Below the pieces are notes generated by a model, which saw only the letters and a program-made list of their open reading frames with translations, made no database searches and was not told the DNA's origin. From assembly GCA_015472025.1 (NCBI GenBank), contig BNHL01000001.1, positions 2,964,001 through 3,028,000 of the forward strand: a DNA stretch of 64,000 nucleotides. Reading direction: 5' to 3'. Below are positions 1 to 9,137 of the stretch, piece after piece. Each line of letters begins with the position of its first letter. The first letter of the stretch is position 1. The stretch comes from Cytophagales bacterium WSM2-2. Lineage in GTDB: Bacteria > Bacteroidota > Bacteroidia > Cytophagales > Cyclobacteriaceae. Position numbers and translations under genes: made by a program.

Positions 1-340
1 GGTTCTCAGCATTCAGTCTTTTGTTATTCAGTCTTTTGAAGAGATCATCCGCCTTGAGGAGATTATTGATGGCCTCCTGGTAAACGCCTTGGTGGAAGAA
101 GACCTTCCCAATGATGTGATAACTGTTGGCGATCCCCGGAAGGCAATTCTCATTGACTGCTTTTTGCCGGGCTTCATTTGCATAATGAAAAGCGGAATCG
201 GGTAGAATGAATAAAAATCCCTCAGCTGTGCGGTTTAGTTTTTCAATTTTGTCACACTCGGTTTTTGAATCTGCCCGCGAAATGTTCGGAAAGAGAAACA
301 GGACAGTCGCCAGCACCAGCAGAAATCCACTTTGCTTCAC
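1..340 (-). CDS. TPR-repeat exported protein, N-terminal part (cut by window edge)
   Basis: A reverse-strand reading frame runs open from a GTG at 338-340 to the window edge, giving about 113 residues with no stop. It starts with a basic residue and a hydrophobic stretch (VKQSGFLLVLATVLFLFP) typical of a Sec signal peptide. Helical repeats of TPR type follow, including the segment HIIGKVFFHQGVYQEAINN, which has the spacing of a TPR helix pair. In Bacteroidota such an N-terminus often belongs to TPR-containing sensor kinases or LuxR-type regulators, but the deciding C-terminus lies outside the window. The start is uncertain: no in-frame ATG is close, and GTG or the TTG two codons upstream are the candidates. 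Confidence 0.7.
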   Translation of the reverse strand, partial: MKQSGFLLVLATVLFLFPNISRADSKTECDKIEKLNRTAEGFLFILPDSAFHYANEARQKAVNENCLPGIANSYHIIGKVFFHQGVYQEAINNLLKADDLFKRLNNKRLNAEN

Positions 341-419
341 ATGCAAAGTTTATACAAGAGACACCGTTATCCGGCTCCTAGGATTTTACTAAAACGTTAA
401 GTCTGTGTTAAGGGAGAAT

Positions 420-1151
420 CTATTTCCGAACAGAAAGTTCGCCAAATGTAAATTTGTCAACTTCAGCGCCTCCTCTGACCAGTACTTGTGACTCGCCAAA
501 TGTCCGGAGCCTCAGGTTTTCTTCAGCGTTCACCTTCATGCGACTTTCTCCAAAAGTGGAGGATAGGATTTCAGCGCAACGAAGCGATTGCGTATCGATT
601 TTATTTTCACCAAAGAGCTTGTATTTCAGCATTTCTACAGTTCCGCCTCTTACTTTAAGATCATGCTCACCGTACAGAGCGGCTTTAAAATTACTTACAA
701 CGATTTCGTCAAATGTGATCTGGCATGCGCCATAGGCGCTGAGCTTAAATTTTTTATTCACAATAGCACCTTGTACATCCACATTTTGCTCGCCCCGCAC
801 AATCAGTTTTTGCAGTGCACTGTAAGTAACGTAAGCCGTGATGGAAGCATGGCGGTATGCATTCCTTTTCATTGTTATGCCATCATGATTTTCGCGCACT
901 CTTTTTTCAAGGAAGCGAGAGCCATCGAGGTAAATGCGGAGTGTCTTGTTTCTAACCGTCACATTGATTTTTGATGGATCTATATTTGAATATCTGATTT
1001 TTACTGACTCTTCTGCCCCGGGAACAAGCACTACATTAATTTTGGGCGATGCGATAATTCGCTTAAAAGGAGCCACTTTTTTTTCAAAGTCCTGGGCAGA
1101 AAGGCTCAAAAACGAGCAAATTGTCAATATTCCGGCGATAACGGTCTTCAT
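420..1151 (-). CDS. Head-GIN (DUF2807) domain exported protein
   Basis: A protein of about 243 residues, starting at the internal ATG in front of KTVIAGILTICSFLSLSAQ, a clear Sec signal peptide. A start 18 bases further upstream is possible but would put charged residues before the signal. The mature part is a beta-rich repeat in which short motifs such as YGACQITF, YGEHDLKV, FGENKIDT and FGESRMKV recur about every 20 residues. That is the pattern of the putative auto-transporter adhesin head-GIN domain, which is widespread in Bacteroidota and of unknown function. It is probably a periplasmic or surface beta-helix protein. It stands alone between genes on different strands, and no partner is evident. 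Confidence 0.8.
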   Translation of the reverse strand: MKTVIAGILTICSFLSLSAQDFEKKVAPFKRIIASPKINVVLVPGAEESVKIRYSNIDPSKINVTVRNKTLRIYLDGSRFLEKRVRENHDGITMKRNAYRHASITAYVTYSALQKLIVRGEQNVDVQGAIVNKKFKLSAYGACQITFDEIVVSNFKAALYGEHDLKVRGGTVEMLKYKLFGENKIDTQSLRCAEILSSTFGESRMKVNAEENLRLRTFGESQVLVRGGAEVDKFTFGELSVRK

Positions 1152-1444
1152 ATGTATCATTTTAATCAAGACTCAGACTTCGTACAATAGGTTGCATTCA
1201 GTTATAAAAATAAACCAAATAGCCTCCAATTTTGGGCTCTTTTGCTTTTAAATGATACTCTGCGCTTGGGTGTAGAGCTTACGCTCAAGTACGATTTTAA
1301 TCCACATCGAGTTACCAGTATGCGCAGGCGGGGGCGTTAGCTCTTGCTGTCCAAGGATAAAAAATAACGCGACTAGTAGTCTGAAATAGACCACAAGATA
1401 ATTCACACTAAAACATAACGGCTAACTCCGCGTGCTTCGCGAAT

Positions 1445-2008
1445 ATGTTCAAGTGGCCAATTCGTAGTCGAGCTTTTAACCAAGTCTCTATTCCTTCAAG
1501 GGTGTTTTTATTTATTGTTTTTCTCATGATTGGCGCACCAAATACTCGGGCTCTGTGCCAGGATCAGGAGAGTAAAGTGGAGGCCGCGATGCTTTACAAT
1601 ATATTAAAGTACGTGGAATGGCCGCAGGATGGCGTGGGCGATAAAATCGTTGTCGGTGTCTATGGAGAGCAGAATGTTCTTAATTCCTTAAAGAGTACAT
1701 ACGAGGGGCGCCTGATTGGCTCGCGAAAAATTGTTGTGAAGGAGATCAAATCGCTTAACGAATCGGCTGATTGTTCCGTCTTTATTACTGGCAAAGGGAA
1801 GAGCCGGGATCTCGAAACGATCATCAAATACTTCGGTGGGAAAAGCGTGCTTTTAGTAACCAACAAAAATGGCGATGCAAACAGAGGAAGCTGCCTTAAT
1901 TTTGTAGAGGTGGATGGAAAATTAAAATTTGAAATAAACAAGGCTAAAATAGCATCCGCTAACCTAAAAGTCTCCAGTGCCATTTTGTCTATGGCGATTC
2001 TCATTTGA
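1445..2008 (+). CDS. YfiR-family (DUF4154) protein
   Basis: 187 residues. A basic N-terminus and a hydrophobic stretch (VFLFIVFLMIGAPNTRA, about residues 20-36) form a signal peptide. The YfiR/DUF4154 fold follows: an early AAMLYNILKYVEWP segment, a central VGVYGEQNVLNSL segment, SVFITGK, and the closing block LNFVEVDGKLKFEINKAK. In Pseudomonas YfiR is a periplasmic regulator of a diguanylate cyclase. In Bacteroidota the domain is commonly a stand-alone exported protein or is joined to TPR or two-component regulators. No cyclase neighbours it here, so only the family assignment is supported. The 360 bases downstream are non-coding up to mraZ. Confidence 0.8.
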   Translation: MFKWPIRSRAFNQVSIPSRVFLFIVFLMIGAPNTRALCQDQESKVEAAMLYNILKYVEWPQDGVGDKIVVGVYGEQNVLNSLKSTYEGRLIGSRKIVVKEIKSLNESADCSVFITGKGKSRDLETIIKYFGGKSVLLVTNKNGDANRGSCLNFVEVDGKLKFEINKAKIASANLKVSSAILSMAILI

Positions 2009-2295
2009 TCCAAGATCATAAGGAAACATCGAGGTATACCTGCCAAATCCTTGGTGTTTCTTAGAAAATCTGCTCACCGGATTATGATACTTGTGTTCTT
2101 AGCACAATTCATTTTGTCTACCAGCTATTCTCTTACCTGAATTTGCCCAATCTATTTCTGCCGTAGTTCGCCCGTTGTACCCAATTTCTCATCAATAACA
2201 TCCCGTTTTTTTGTTTTCCATTACCCGGCTCCGCGCACACAAATGGACTCGGAAATACCCAAAAGGCAGCTGGATTTGCACTAAAAATGCAAAAA

Positions 2296-2320
2296 AGTGG
2301 GTTAAAGTGGTTGGAAGTGG
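2296..2320 (+). promoter_or_regulatory. MraZ box (operator of the dcw cluster)
   Basis: AGTGG occurs three times at exact 10-bp spacing (2296-2300, 2306-2310, 2316-2320), immediately upstream of mraZ. MraZ proteins are known to bind sets of three or four GTGG-containing direct repeats with 10-bp periodicity in front of their own operon. Position, spacing and sequence all agree, so this is very probably the autoregulatory operator. The rest of the 2009-2295 intergenic stretch shows no gene or obvious structure. Confidence 0.88.
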
Positions 2321-2340
2321 TTGAAAATTACATAAGTTTG
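2311..2340 (+). promoter_or_regulatory. Promoter of the dcw cluster
   Basis: TAAGTTTG at 2333-2340 fits the Bacteroidota -7 consensus TAnnTTTG exactly. A TTG at 2311-2313 lies 19 bases upstream, at the expected -33 position. The -33 element lies inside the third MraZ repeat, so MraZ binding would block the sigma factor. Predicted transcription would start about 25 bases before the mraZ ATG. Confidence 0.75.
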
Positions 2341-2370
2341 CTTAGGAGAAATAGACAACCACTAAAAGTC

Positions 2371-2820
2371 ATGACTTTCTTCACCAGTGAATATGAGTGT
2401 AAGCTTGATACCAAGGGCAGATTGGTGCTGCCCTCGCGGATCAAATCCCAGCTTCCGTCAGCCGATGGGGAAAGCCAGGAATTGGTCATTCGCAGGGGTT
2501 TCGAGCAATGCCTTATCATTTATCCCTTGGTGGAGTTTAAAAAGGTCTTCTCAAAAATTTCAAGCCTCAACGAATTCAATGAAGAGTACCGCAAACTCCA
2601 GCGAAACTTTTTGTCGGGCGTGGTTACGGTAGAGCTTGACGGCAATGGCCGTTTTCTCATCCCTAAAAACATGTTGACCTACGCACAAATCGACAAAGAT
2701 GTGATGCTGGTTGGTACCGGAGCGAAGGTTGAAGCCTGGAATCCCACAATCTACGAGAAGCACCAGATCCAAGACCCCGGTGAGTTGTCCAAGTTGGCAG
2801 CGAAGTATTTGAACGAGTGA
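2371..2820 (+). CDS. mraZ: Transcriptional regulator MraZ
   Basis: 149 residues beginning MTFFTSEYECKLDTKGRLVL. The reading frame is open further upstream, but that extension would cover the promoter and MraZ repeats, so the ATG at 2371 is chosen. MraZ consists of two SpoVT/AbrB-like halves. The first has the DTKGRLVLPSRIK signature (about residues 13-25) and the second has ELDGNGRFLIPKNML (about 90-104). It is a ring-forming DNA-binding protein that represses its own division and cell-wall operon. It heads the cluster here and precedes rsmH by about 195 bases. Confidence 0.95.
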   Translation: MTFFTSEYECKLDTKGRLVLPSRIKSQLPSADGESQELVIRRGFEQCLIIYPLVEFKKVFSKISSLNEFNEEYRKLQRNFLSGVVTVELDGNGRFLIPKNMLTYAQIDKDVMLVGTGAKVEAWNPTIYEKHQIQDPGELSKLAAKYLNE

Positions 2821-3014
2821 TGAGAAAGGCCGGGTTTCATAGGATGAAATTCTGGCCTCGCGAAATCCTTCGGCTGCAAGCCTCAAGCTACAGGCTTCTG
2901 GTTGAAAACAGATTTAATAAGAGTCGGCTATTTGATTCAAGCAAAACAATAGCAGACAAGTGAGAGTGCAATGTTCATTGAAAAAAATAGGGTGAATGAA
3001 ATCAGCTTCTGCTT

Positions 3015-3920
3015 ATGAGCGGTTATCATAACCCGGTAATGTTAAATGAGTGCCTCGAAGGATTGCAAATCGATCCCGAAGGCACTTACGTGGACGTGAC
3101 CTTTGGTGGAGGCGGGCATAGTCTCGCGATCCTGGAAAGACTGAAAGGTGGAAAACTGATCGTGTTTGACCAGGACGAAGACGCAAAAAAAGAAGCAGAG
3201 AAAATACAACATCGTTCTTTCACATTTTGTCAGGCAAACTTTCGGTACATGAGACAGTACCTGAAGCTGCATGGAGTAAGTAAAGTCAACGGCATCTTGG
3301 CTGACCTTGGTATTTCATCTCATCAGATCGATGAGGCATCCCGCGGGTTTTCCACCCGCTTTGATGGCCCATTGGATATGAGAATGGACCGGAAAGCAAA
3401 AGTCACAGCTGCGAAAATTTTGAACAGCTACAGTGAAGAGCAGCTACACAAGATTTTTGGAATGTATGGCGAACTAAAAAATGCAAAGACGGCAGCGAAA
3501 GCAATCGTGTCAAAACGCGGTGGAAAATCTCTCGAGACGACACTCGATTTGAAAAACGCTTTGCAGTCGATCGCCCCAAGAGGGAAAGAGAACAAATATT
3601 TCGCCCAGGTGTTTCAGGCGTTGCGCATCGAAGTGAATGAAGAGATGCAGGCCCTTGAAGATTTTTTGCACCAATGTGGCGAAGTGATGGACAAAGGAGG
3701 AAGGCTGGTGATCATGAGCTATCATTCACTGGAAGACCGGTTGGTGAAAAACTACATAGCCACCGGTAAAATGTTTGGAGACGTGGAGAAGGATTTTTTT
3801 GGAAATAAGATAAGGCCTTTTGAAGCCGTAAATCGAAAACCGATTGAAGCCTCGGAAGAAGAAGTAAACGAAAACAAAAGAGCGCGAAGTGCAAAACTGA
3901 GAATAGCAGAAAAAATATAG
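3015..3920 (+). CDS. rsmH: 16S rRNA (cytosine-1402-N4)-methyltransferase RsmH
   Basis: 301 residues. RsmH uses S-adenosylmethionine to methylate N4 of C1402 in the ribosomal P site. Visible hallmarks are the N-terminal YHNPVMLNECLEGL, the SAM-binding loop VDVTFGGGGHS (about residues 27-37), FDQDEDA, ADLGISSHQID, the FDGPLDMRMD motif, FAQVFQALRIEVNEE, and the MSYHSLEDRLVKN motif near the C-terminus. The length is normal for the family. It is the second gene of the dcw cluster, as in most bacteria, and is followed after about 50 A/C-rich bases by ftsL. Confidence 0.95.
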   Translation: MSGYHNPVMLNECLEGLQIDPEGTYVDVTFGGGGHSLAILERLKGGKLIVFDQDEDAKKEAEKIQHRSFTFCQANFRYMRQYLKLHGVSKVNGILADLGISSHQIDEASRGFSTRFDGPLDMRMDRKAKVTAAKILNSYSEEQLHKIFGMYGELKNAKTAAKAIVSKRGGKSLETTLDLKNALQSIAPRGKENKYFAQVFQALRIEVNEEMQALEDFLHQCGEVMDKGGRLVIMSYHSLEDRLVKNYIATGKMFGDVEKDFFGNKIRPFEAVNRKPIEASEEEVNENKRARSAKLRIAEKI

Positions 3921-3972
3921 GGTTGTTGATGTATTGCAATCAACGAATAACCAACAACGAACAACTAATGCA

Positions 3973-4371
3973 ATGGAGAACAAATTTAAAATAGAACCTG
4001 AACGGGGCAATGAAGCGAAGGTGAAACCCTCAAAAGTGGGGAAGAGCGCCTTTTCGGGTTTTGAAAAGAGACTGAGGCTGGAGACCTACTTCGAAGAAGG
4101 TTTTCCCGTTCAGTATTTACCAAAAATCCTGTTCGTTGTTTTCCTGGGATTGATTTACATAAGCAATACACACTATGCCGATAAAACGGTACGCGCTATT
4201 GACAGGACCGAAAATGAAGTAGAAGACCTTCGTGCCGACTTCACCACATTAAAATCAGATGTGATGTTTGCCAGCAAGCAGAGTGAGGTAGCGCGCAGAG
4301 TCAAAATATTGGGTTTGGAAGAAAGTCTGAGACCACCATTTAAAGTAGTTGTAGAGAAAGGTGAATATTAA
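3973..4371 (+). CDS. ftsL: FtsL-like cell division membrane protein
   Basis: About 132 residues from the ATG of MENKFKIEPE. The layout is a charged cytoplasmic N-terminus of about 48 residues, one membrane helix (YLPKILFVVFLGLIYISN, about 49-66) and a short periplasmic coiled coil with heptad spacing (IDRTENEVEDLRADFTTLKSDV). This topology and the position between rsmH and ftsI identify the FtsL-type divisome protein, although sequence conservation in this family is weak. An earlier in-frame ATG at 3934 would add residues translated from an A/C-rich intergenic repeat and is rejected. The end overlaps the ftsI start by 11 bases, suggesting coupled translation. Confidence 0.85.
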   Translation: MENKFKIEPERGNEAKVKPSKVGKSAFSGFEKRLRLETYFEEGFPVQYLPKILFVVFLGLIYISNTHYADKTVRAIDRTENEVEDLRADFTTLKSDVMFASKQSEVARRVKILGLEESLRPPFKVVVEKGEY

Positions 4372-6448
4372 GAAGTCCATATTAATAAGAGTACGAATTG
4401 CCTTCATCGGTATATTCCTGTTTGCAGTTTGCGTAGCCGCCAAGGTCAGCCATATTCAAATGATCGAAGGGCCGAAGTGGGAAAAATTGGCGGAGGAAAC
4501 TTTGTTTGATTATAAAACCATCCAGGCAACACGTGGCAATATTTATTCTGACAATGGCAGCCTCCTGGCTACGTCTCTGCCTTTTTATAAAGTGGCTATT
4601 GATCCGACTCTTGCCAAGGATGAAGTGTTTAAAGACGGAATTGATTCGCTGTCGTATCATCTGGCAAAATTTTATAAAGACAGGTCGCAAAAGGAATACA
4701 AAGAGATGTTGAAGGATGCGCGCGCCTCCGGCAAGCGGTATTTCATTATCAATAGAAAGCAAATCAACTATCAATCGAAGAAGGACATGACCTCATGGCC
4801 GATCTTCCGCCAGGGGAAATACAAGGGCGGGGTCATTTTCGAAAGAATGGATGTGCGCTATCGTCCATTTTCAAATCTCAGTCGCAGAACCATTGGTTTT
4901 GTAAACGAAGATGAGAGAGGAGCCGGACTGGAATACAGCTTCAATGAAGTTTTAGGAGGCCAAAATGGAGAGGCGCTCTTTCAAAAAATTGCGGGAGGTA
5001 CATGGAAGCCGATATTTGATGGCAACAACGTCAAGGCGGTCGATGGACTGGATATCCAAACAACGATCGATATCAATCTACAGGATGTAGCAGAAACTTC
5101 TCTTCATCGTGCTATGGAGCAACATGATGCCGATGAGGGAACAGTTGTGGTGATGGAAGTAAAGACAGGAAAGATCAAAGCCATTTCGAATCTCTCAAAA
5201 GATGAGGAAGGGTATTCAGAAAAATTCAATCATGCGGTCGGTGGGTCTTTCGAGCCTGGCTCTACATTCAAACTCGTGACGATGATGGCGCTGCTTGAGG
5301 ACACTAATATTAAGCTGAGCGACACCATCAACACCGGCAAAGGAGAATTCACTTTTTACAACAAGAAGGTCAAGGACCACGATGAAGGTGGCTATGGACG
5401 TATTTCTATTCAGTCGGCTTTCGAAAAGTCGTCTAACATCGCGATGGCGAAATTGCTCGATAAACATTTTGGCTCTAAGCCAGATAAATTCCTTGCGCAT
5501 CTCGATGAACTGAAACTTTCGCGGCCATTAGGCCTCCAGATCACGGGCGAATCTTATCCTAAAATTACCAGGCCCAAAGACAAGAACTGGAGTGGCATCA
5601 CCATACCGTGGATGGCTTACGGGTATGGTTTTGAGATTTCGCCATTACATACACTTGCCATTTACAATGCAGTTGCCAATGACGGCAAGATGATCAAGCC
5701 GATTTTTGTAACTGCCGTGACCCAAGGCGACAAAGTCCTCCAGGAATTTGAAACCGAAACTATGGTTTCAAAAATTTGCTCTAATAAGACATTGGCTCAG
5801 ATGAAAATATTGCTGGAAGGTGTGGTTGAACAAGGAACGGCAAAGAGCTTGAAAAATGCGTATTACAAAATTGCTGGTAAGACCGGAACCGCCCAGATAC
5901 TGAAAGAGGGACGTTATGAAAAAAGATACATCACTTCCTTCGTTGGTTATTTTCCTGCGCATGCTCCGAAGTACTCGGCAATTGTTTTGATCAAAAACCC
6001 GAGAGGAATTTATCAATATGGTAATAGCGTAGCAGGTCCGGTGTTCAAAGATATTGCTGATAATATCTATGCCCGCGATCTCAACCTTCATGCCCCGATG
6101 GAACAAAAGCAAGTGACCGAAGCAGGTGCATTTCCTGTGATTCGCTCAGGTCGCCAGGAAGAAATAACGATGCTTAGCAACGAATTGGGTGTTTCTAATC
6201 ATTCTGCTACAGAAGAGGAGTGGGTGAAAGCGGCAAAAGATGCCAGCTCGATTGTGTGGAAGAAGAATGCGATCGTGAAGGACATCGTGCCTGATGTTAC
6301 TGGAATGACTTTCCGTGATGCAATTTATTTATTAGAGAAGTCAGGATTGAGAGTGTACTATAATGGCAAAGGACGGGTAGCGGAACAATCTCTTTCCCCT
6401 GGAACGAAAATATCAAAAGGAAGCAGGATTCATTTAAAGCTGAGTTGA
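4361..6448 (+). CDS. ftsI: Septal peptidoglycan transpeptidase FtsI/PBP3 with a C-terminal PASTA domain
   Basis: 695 residues with a GTG start that overlaps the end of ftsL. Order: a short cytoplasmic tail, one membrane anchor (about 8-28), the PBP dimerisation domain with RGNIYSDNGSLLA, then the transpeptidase domain. The active-site serine is in GSTFK (S301-K304), the second motif is SSN (357-359) and the third is KTGTA (K507). The last ~59 residues (from about 637: VPDVTGMTFRDAIYLLEKSG) form a PASTA domain. PASTA tails occur on FtsI-type proteins of many Bacteroidota and Gram-positives and are absent from Escherichia FtsI. The protein cross-links septal peptidoglycan together with FtsW. 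Its TGA overlaps the murE ATG. Confidence 0.95.
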   Translation: MNIKKSILIRVRIAFIGIFLFAVCVAAKVSHIQMIEGPKWEKLAEETLFDYKTIQATRGNIYSDNGSLLATSLPFYKVAIDPTLAKDEVFKDGIDSLSYHLAKFYKDRSQKEYKEMLKDARASGKRYFIINRKQINYQSKKDMTSWPIFRQGKYKGGVIFERMDVRYRPFSNLSRRTIGFVNEDERGAGLEYSFNEVLGGQNGEALFQKIAGGTWKPIFDGNNVKAVDGLDIQTTIDINLQDVAETSLHRAMEQHDADEGTVVVMEVKTGKIKAISNLSKDEEGYSEKFNHAVGGSFEPGSTFKLVTMMALLEDTNIKLSDTINTGKGEFTFYNKKVKDHDEGGYGRISIQSAFEKSSNIAMAKLLDKHFGSKPDKFLAHLDELKLSRPLGLQITGESYPKITRPKDKNWSGITIPWMAYGYGFEISPLHTLAIYNAVANDGKMIKPIFVTAVTQGDKVLQEFETETMVSKICSNKTLAQMKILLEGVVEQGTAKSLKNAYYKIAGKTGTAQILKEGRYEKRYITSFVGYFPAHAPKYSAIVLIKNPRGIYQYGNSVAGPVFKDIADNIYARDLNLHAPMEQKQVTEAGAFPVIRSGRQEEITMLSNELGVSNHSATEEEWVKAAKDASSIVWKKNAIVKDIVPDVTGMTFRDAIYLLEKSGLRVYYNGKGRVAEQSLSPGTKISKGSRIHLKLS

Positions 6449-7911
6449 TGGCTGCATTGCGCGACATATTATATAAGGTCAATATTACCTCCACGTCAGG
6501 TGACATGAATGTGGATGTAATCGGTGTTGCTTTTGACTCGCGGAAAGTGAAGAAGAATTTTCTATTTGTTGCGATCAAAGGTCGTCAGTCGGATGGACAC
6601 GAATTTATCGAGAGAGCAATTGACCTCGGAGCGAGTGTAATTGTTTGCGAAAAATTACCTGAGACGATTTCTGACAAGGCGACTTTCGTGACTGTGAAAG
6701 GAAGCGCCAAGGCGCTTGGCATAATCGCTTCCAATTTCTACGGCAATCCTTCTCAAAAATTAAAACTCACCGGGGTCACAGGAACGAATGGGAAAACGAC
6801 AGTAGCAACACTCCTTTATAAACTTTTTACATCGATCAATTATAAAGTCGGCATGTTATCCACAGTTGTGAATAAGATTGTTGACAAAGACATAGTTGCA
6901 ACGCACACCACTCCAGATCCCATTCAGATTAATGAACTACTCGTACAAATGCTGGAGGCTGGATGTACGCATTGTTTTATGGAGGTGAGCTCGCATGCTG
7001 TTGACCAGGGACGTATCGAAGGCCTGCAATTTGCCGGAGCCATTTTTACGAACATTACTCACGACCACCTTGACTATCATCACACTTTTGAAAGCTATAT
7101 CCGCGCGAAAAAGGGATTCTTCGATGGACTTTCTTCAGATGCATTTGCCCTCGTGAATATTGATGACAAGCGCGGTATGGTGATGTTGCAAAATAGTAAA
7201 GCAAATAAGAAAACTTACGGCCTGAAAAAAATGGCCGACTTCAAATCGAAAATTATCTCGAACTCGATCATTGGCCTGGAGCTTGAGATCGCTGATAAAA
7301 ATGTTTGGTTCAAATTGATCGGTGACTTTAATGCTTACAATCTTCTGGCAGTCTACGGCACGGCATGTCTGTTGGGCGAAGATCCTGAAATGGTGTTGTT
7401 GAAGCTTTCGTCATTGACTGGAGCCAGTGGAAGATTTGAATTGGTGCGGCCCGGATCAAAGTTTACAGCGATTGTGGACTACGCTCACACACCAGATGCC
7501 CTGAAAAATGTTTTGGAAACGATCGAGCATTTCAGAAGCGGGAACGAACAGGTGATCTCAATTGTGGGCTGTGGCGGAGACCGCGACAAAACGAAACGAC
7601 CACTCATGGCGGCCATTGCATGCAAGTACTCTAATAAAGTGATTTTTACTTCGGATAATCCACGAAGCGAAGACCCGATGCTGATTATTAAGGAAATGCA
7701 AAAAGGTGTTGGGCCGAGTGAAGCAAAAAAGACACTTGTGATGGTGGATCGTGAAGAAGCCATCAAGACGGCTTGCATGCTTGCAAAGGAAAAAGACATT
7801 ATTCTGGTAGCTGGAAAAGGACATGAAACGTACCAGGAAATTAAAGGAGTGAAACATCCCTTTGACGATAAGGAAGTTTTGGAAAGAATGTTAAAAATGT
7901 TTGCCAACTAA
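6448..7911 (+). CDS. murE: UDP-MurNAc-L-Ala-D-Glu:meso-diaminopimelate ligase MurE
   Basis: 487 residues from the ATG that shares a base with the ftsI stop; a TTG just before it is less likely. The ATP-binding loop is GTNGKTT (112-118). Other Mur-ligase marks are the TTPDP segment, [22 protein letters not shown] and [10 protein letters not shown]. The DNPR motif (D403-R406) marks enzymes that add meso-diaminopimelate rather than lysine, so the stem peptide is predicted to be of the DAP type usual in Gram-negatives. The enzyme acts in the cytoplasm. The gene overlaps mraY by one base (TAATG). Confidence 0.96.
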   Translation: MAALRDILYKVNITSTSGDMNVDVIGVAFDSRKVKKNFLFVAIKGRQSDGHEFIERAIDLGASVIVCEKLPETISDKATFVTVKGSAKALGIIASNFYGNPSQKLKLTGVTGTNGKTTVATLLYKLFTSINYKVGMLSTVVNKIVDKDIVATHTTPDPIQINELLVQMLEAGCTHCFMEVSSHAVDQGRIEGLQFAGAIFTNITHDHLDYHHTFESYIRAKKGFFDGLSSDAFALVNIDDKRGMVMLQNSKANKKTYGLKKMADFKSKIISNSIIGLELEIADKNVWFKLIGDFNAYNLLAVYGTACLLGEDPEMVLLKLSSLTGASGRFELVRPGSKFTAIVDYAHTPDALKNVLETIEHFRSGNEQVISIVGCGGDRDKTKRPLMAAIACKYSNKVIFTSDNPRSEDPMLIIKEMQKGVGPSEAKKTLVMVDREEAIKTACMLAKEKDIILVAGKGHETYQEIKGVKHPFDDKEVLERMLKMFAN

Positions 7912-9137
7912 TGCTGTACTACTTATTTACATATTTAGACAGACAATTTGATATCCCCGGTGCCGGAGTGTTTCAGTACATTTCCTTCCGTGCCGGAGTG
8001 GCTGCTGTTTTGTCGCTACTCATTACGATTACTTTCGGCAGTAGATTGATTTCGTTTCTGAGACGCAAGCAAGTGGGTGAAGACATCCGCGATCTCGGAC
8101 TTGAAGGTCAATTGCAGAAGAAGGGAACACCAACCATGGGTGGGCTGATAATCATCGCAGCGATTCTCGTTCCGACTTTATTAATGGCCAAGCTGGACAA
8201 TGTTTATGTGATCTTGCTGGTGGCGACAACTCTTTGGCTTGGACTGATCGGCTTCCTAGATGACTATATTAAAGTGTTCAAGAAAAATAAGGAAGGTTTG
8301 GCTGGCCGGTTTAAGATCGTTGGGCAAGTGGGTATTGGGTTAATTGTTGGACTGACTCTTTGCTTTAACGATGGTGTTGTAGTCCGTGAACCTGTTCCAT
8401 CTTCGACTGCAAGTGTAGAGGTTATCAAACCCGAATTGGACCAGCGGATGAAATACACTGACGTAAAGTCAACGAAGACCACACTTCCCTTTTTTAAAAA
8501 CAACGAGTTTGACTATGCAAGCCTGCTTCCATGGCTTGACAAGAATTATACTTGGATCATTTATACATTGATGGCCATCCTCATTATCATAGCCGTTTCA
8601 AATGGGGCCAACATTACAGATGGCCTTGATGGGTTAGCTGCCGGTACGTCCGGTATTATTGGATTGACACTTGCAATCCTTGCCTATCTCTCTGGTCGTG
8701 TAGACTTCAGCTCGTACCTCAATATCATGTACATTCCAAATCTGAGTGAGCTGGTGATTTTCTGTACTGCATTCGTTGGAGCCTGTCTTGGATTTCTATG
8801 GTACAACGCATACCCTGCACAAGTGTTTATGGGAGACACGGGAAGTCTGTCGATGGGTGGAATTATTGCTGTGCTCGCTCTTGCAGTAAGAAAAGAACTA
8901 ATGATTCCGTTGTTGTGCGGAATTTTTCTCATAGAAAATATTTCAGTGATTATGCAGGTCTCTTACTTCAGGTATACTAAAAAGAAGTATGGTGAGGGGA
9001 GGAGAATATTCCTGATGTCACCGCTGCATCATCACTATCAGAAGAAAAATATTCCTGAAGCAAAAATTGTTACGCGATTCTGGATTGTCGGAATTCTTTT
9101 GGCAATTCTTTCACTCGCAACACTGAAATTGAGATAA
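7911..9137 (+). CDS. mraY: Phospho-MurNAc-pentapeptide-transferase MraY
   Basis: 408 residues, a polytopic membrane enzyme that transfers phospho-MurNAc-pentapeptide to undecaprenyl phosphate to make lipid I. Visible signatures: KKGTPTMGG in the first cytoplasmic loop, [15 protein letters not shown] with the catalytic aspartates, [20 protein letters not shown] and the histidine-rich [10 protein letters not shown]. It is longer than the ~360 residues of Escherichia MraY because of an expanded extracytoplasmic loop of about 50-60 residues around 155-215, which is common in Bacteroidota. It overlaps both murE and murD by one base. Confidence 0.96.
   Translation: MLYYLFTYLDRQFDIPGAGVFQYISFRAGVAAVLSLLITITFGSRLISFLRRKQVGEDIRDLGLEGQLQKKGTPTMGGLIIIAAILVPTLLMAKLDNVYVILLVATTLWLGLIGFLDDYIKVFKKNKEGLAGRFKIVGQVGIGLIVGLTLCFNDGVVVREPVPSSTASVEVIKPELDQRMKYTDVKSTKTTLPFFKNNEFDYASLLPWLDKNYTWIIYTLMAILIIIAVSNGANITDGLDGLAAGTSGIIGLTLAILAYLSGRVDFSSYLNIMYIPNLSELVIFCTAFVGACLGFLWYNAYPAQVFMGDTGSLSMGGIIAVLALAVRKELMIPLLCGIFLIENISVIMQVSYFRYTKKKYGEGRRIFLMSPLHHHYQKKNIPEAKIVTRFWIVGILLAILSLATLKLR

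Noticed and set aside
207-392. Small forward frame at the left edge
   Set aside because: It overlaps the TPR gene on the other strand and has no recognisable features.
1280-1444. Integron attC-like site
   Set aside because: GTTAGC and GGCTAAC words occur but not in the RYYYAAC/GTTRRRY order required, and no integrase or cassette array is near.
3934-3972. Longer N-terminus of ftsL
   Set aside because: The added residues are translated from an A/C-rich intergenic repeat; the next ATG gives a normal protein.
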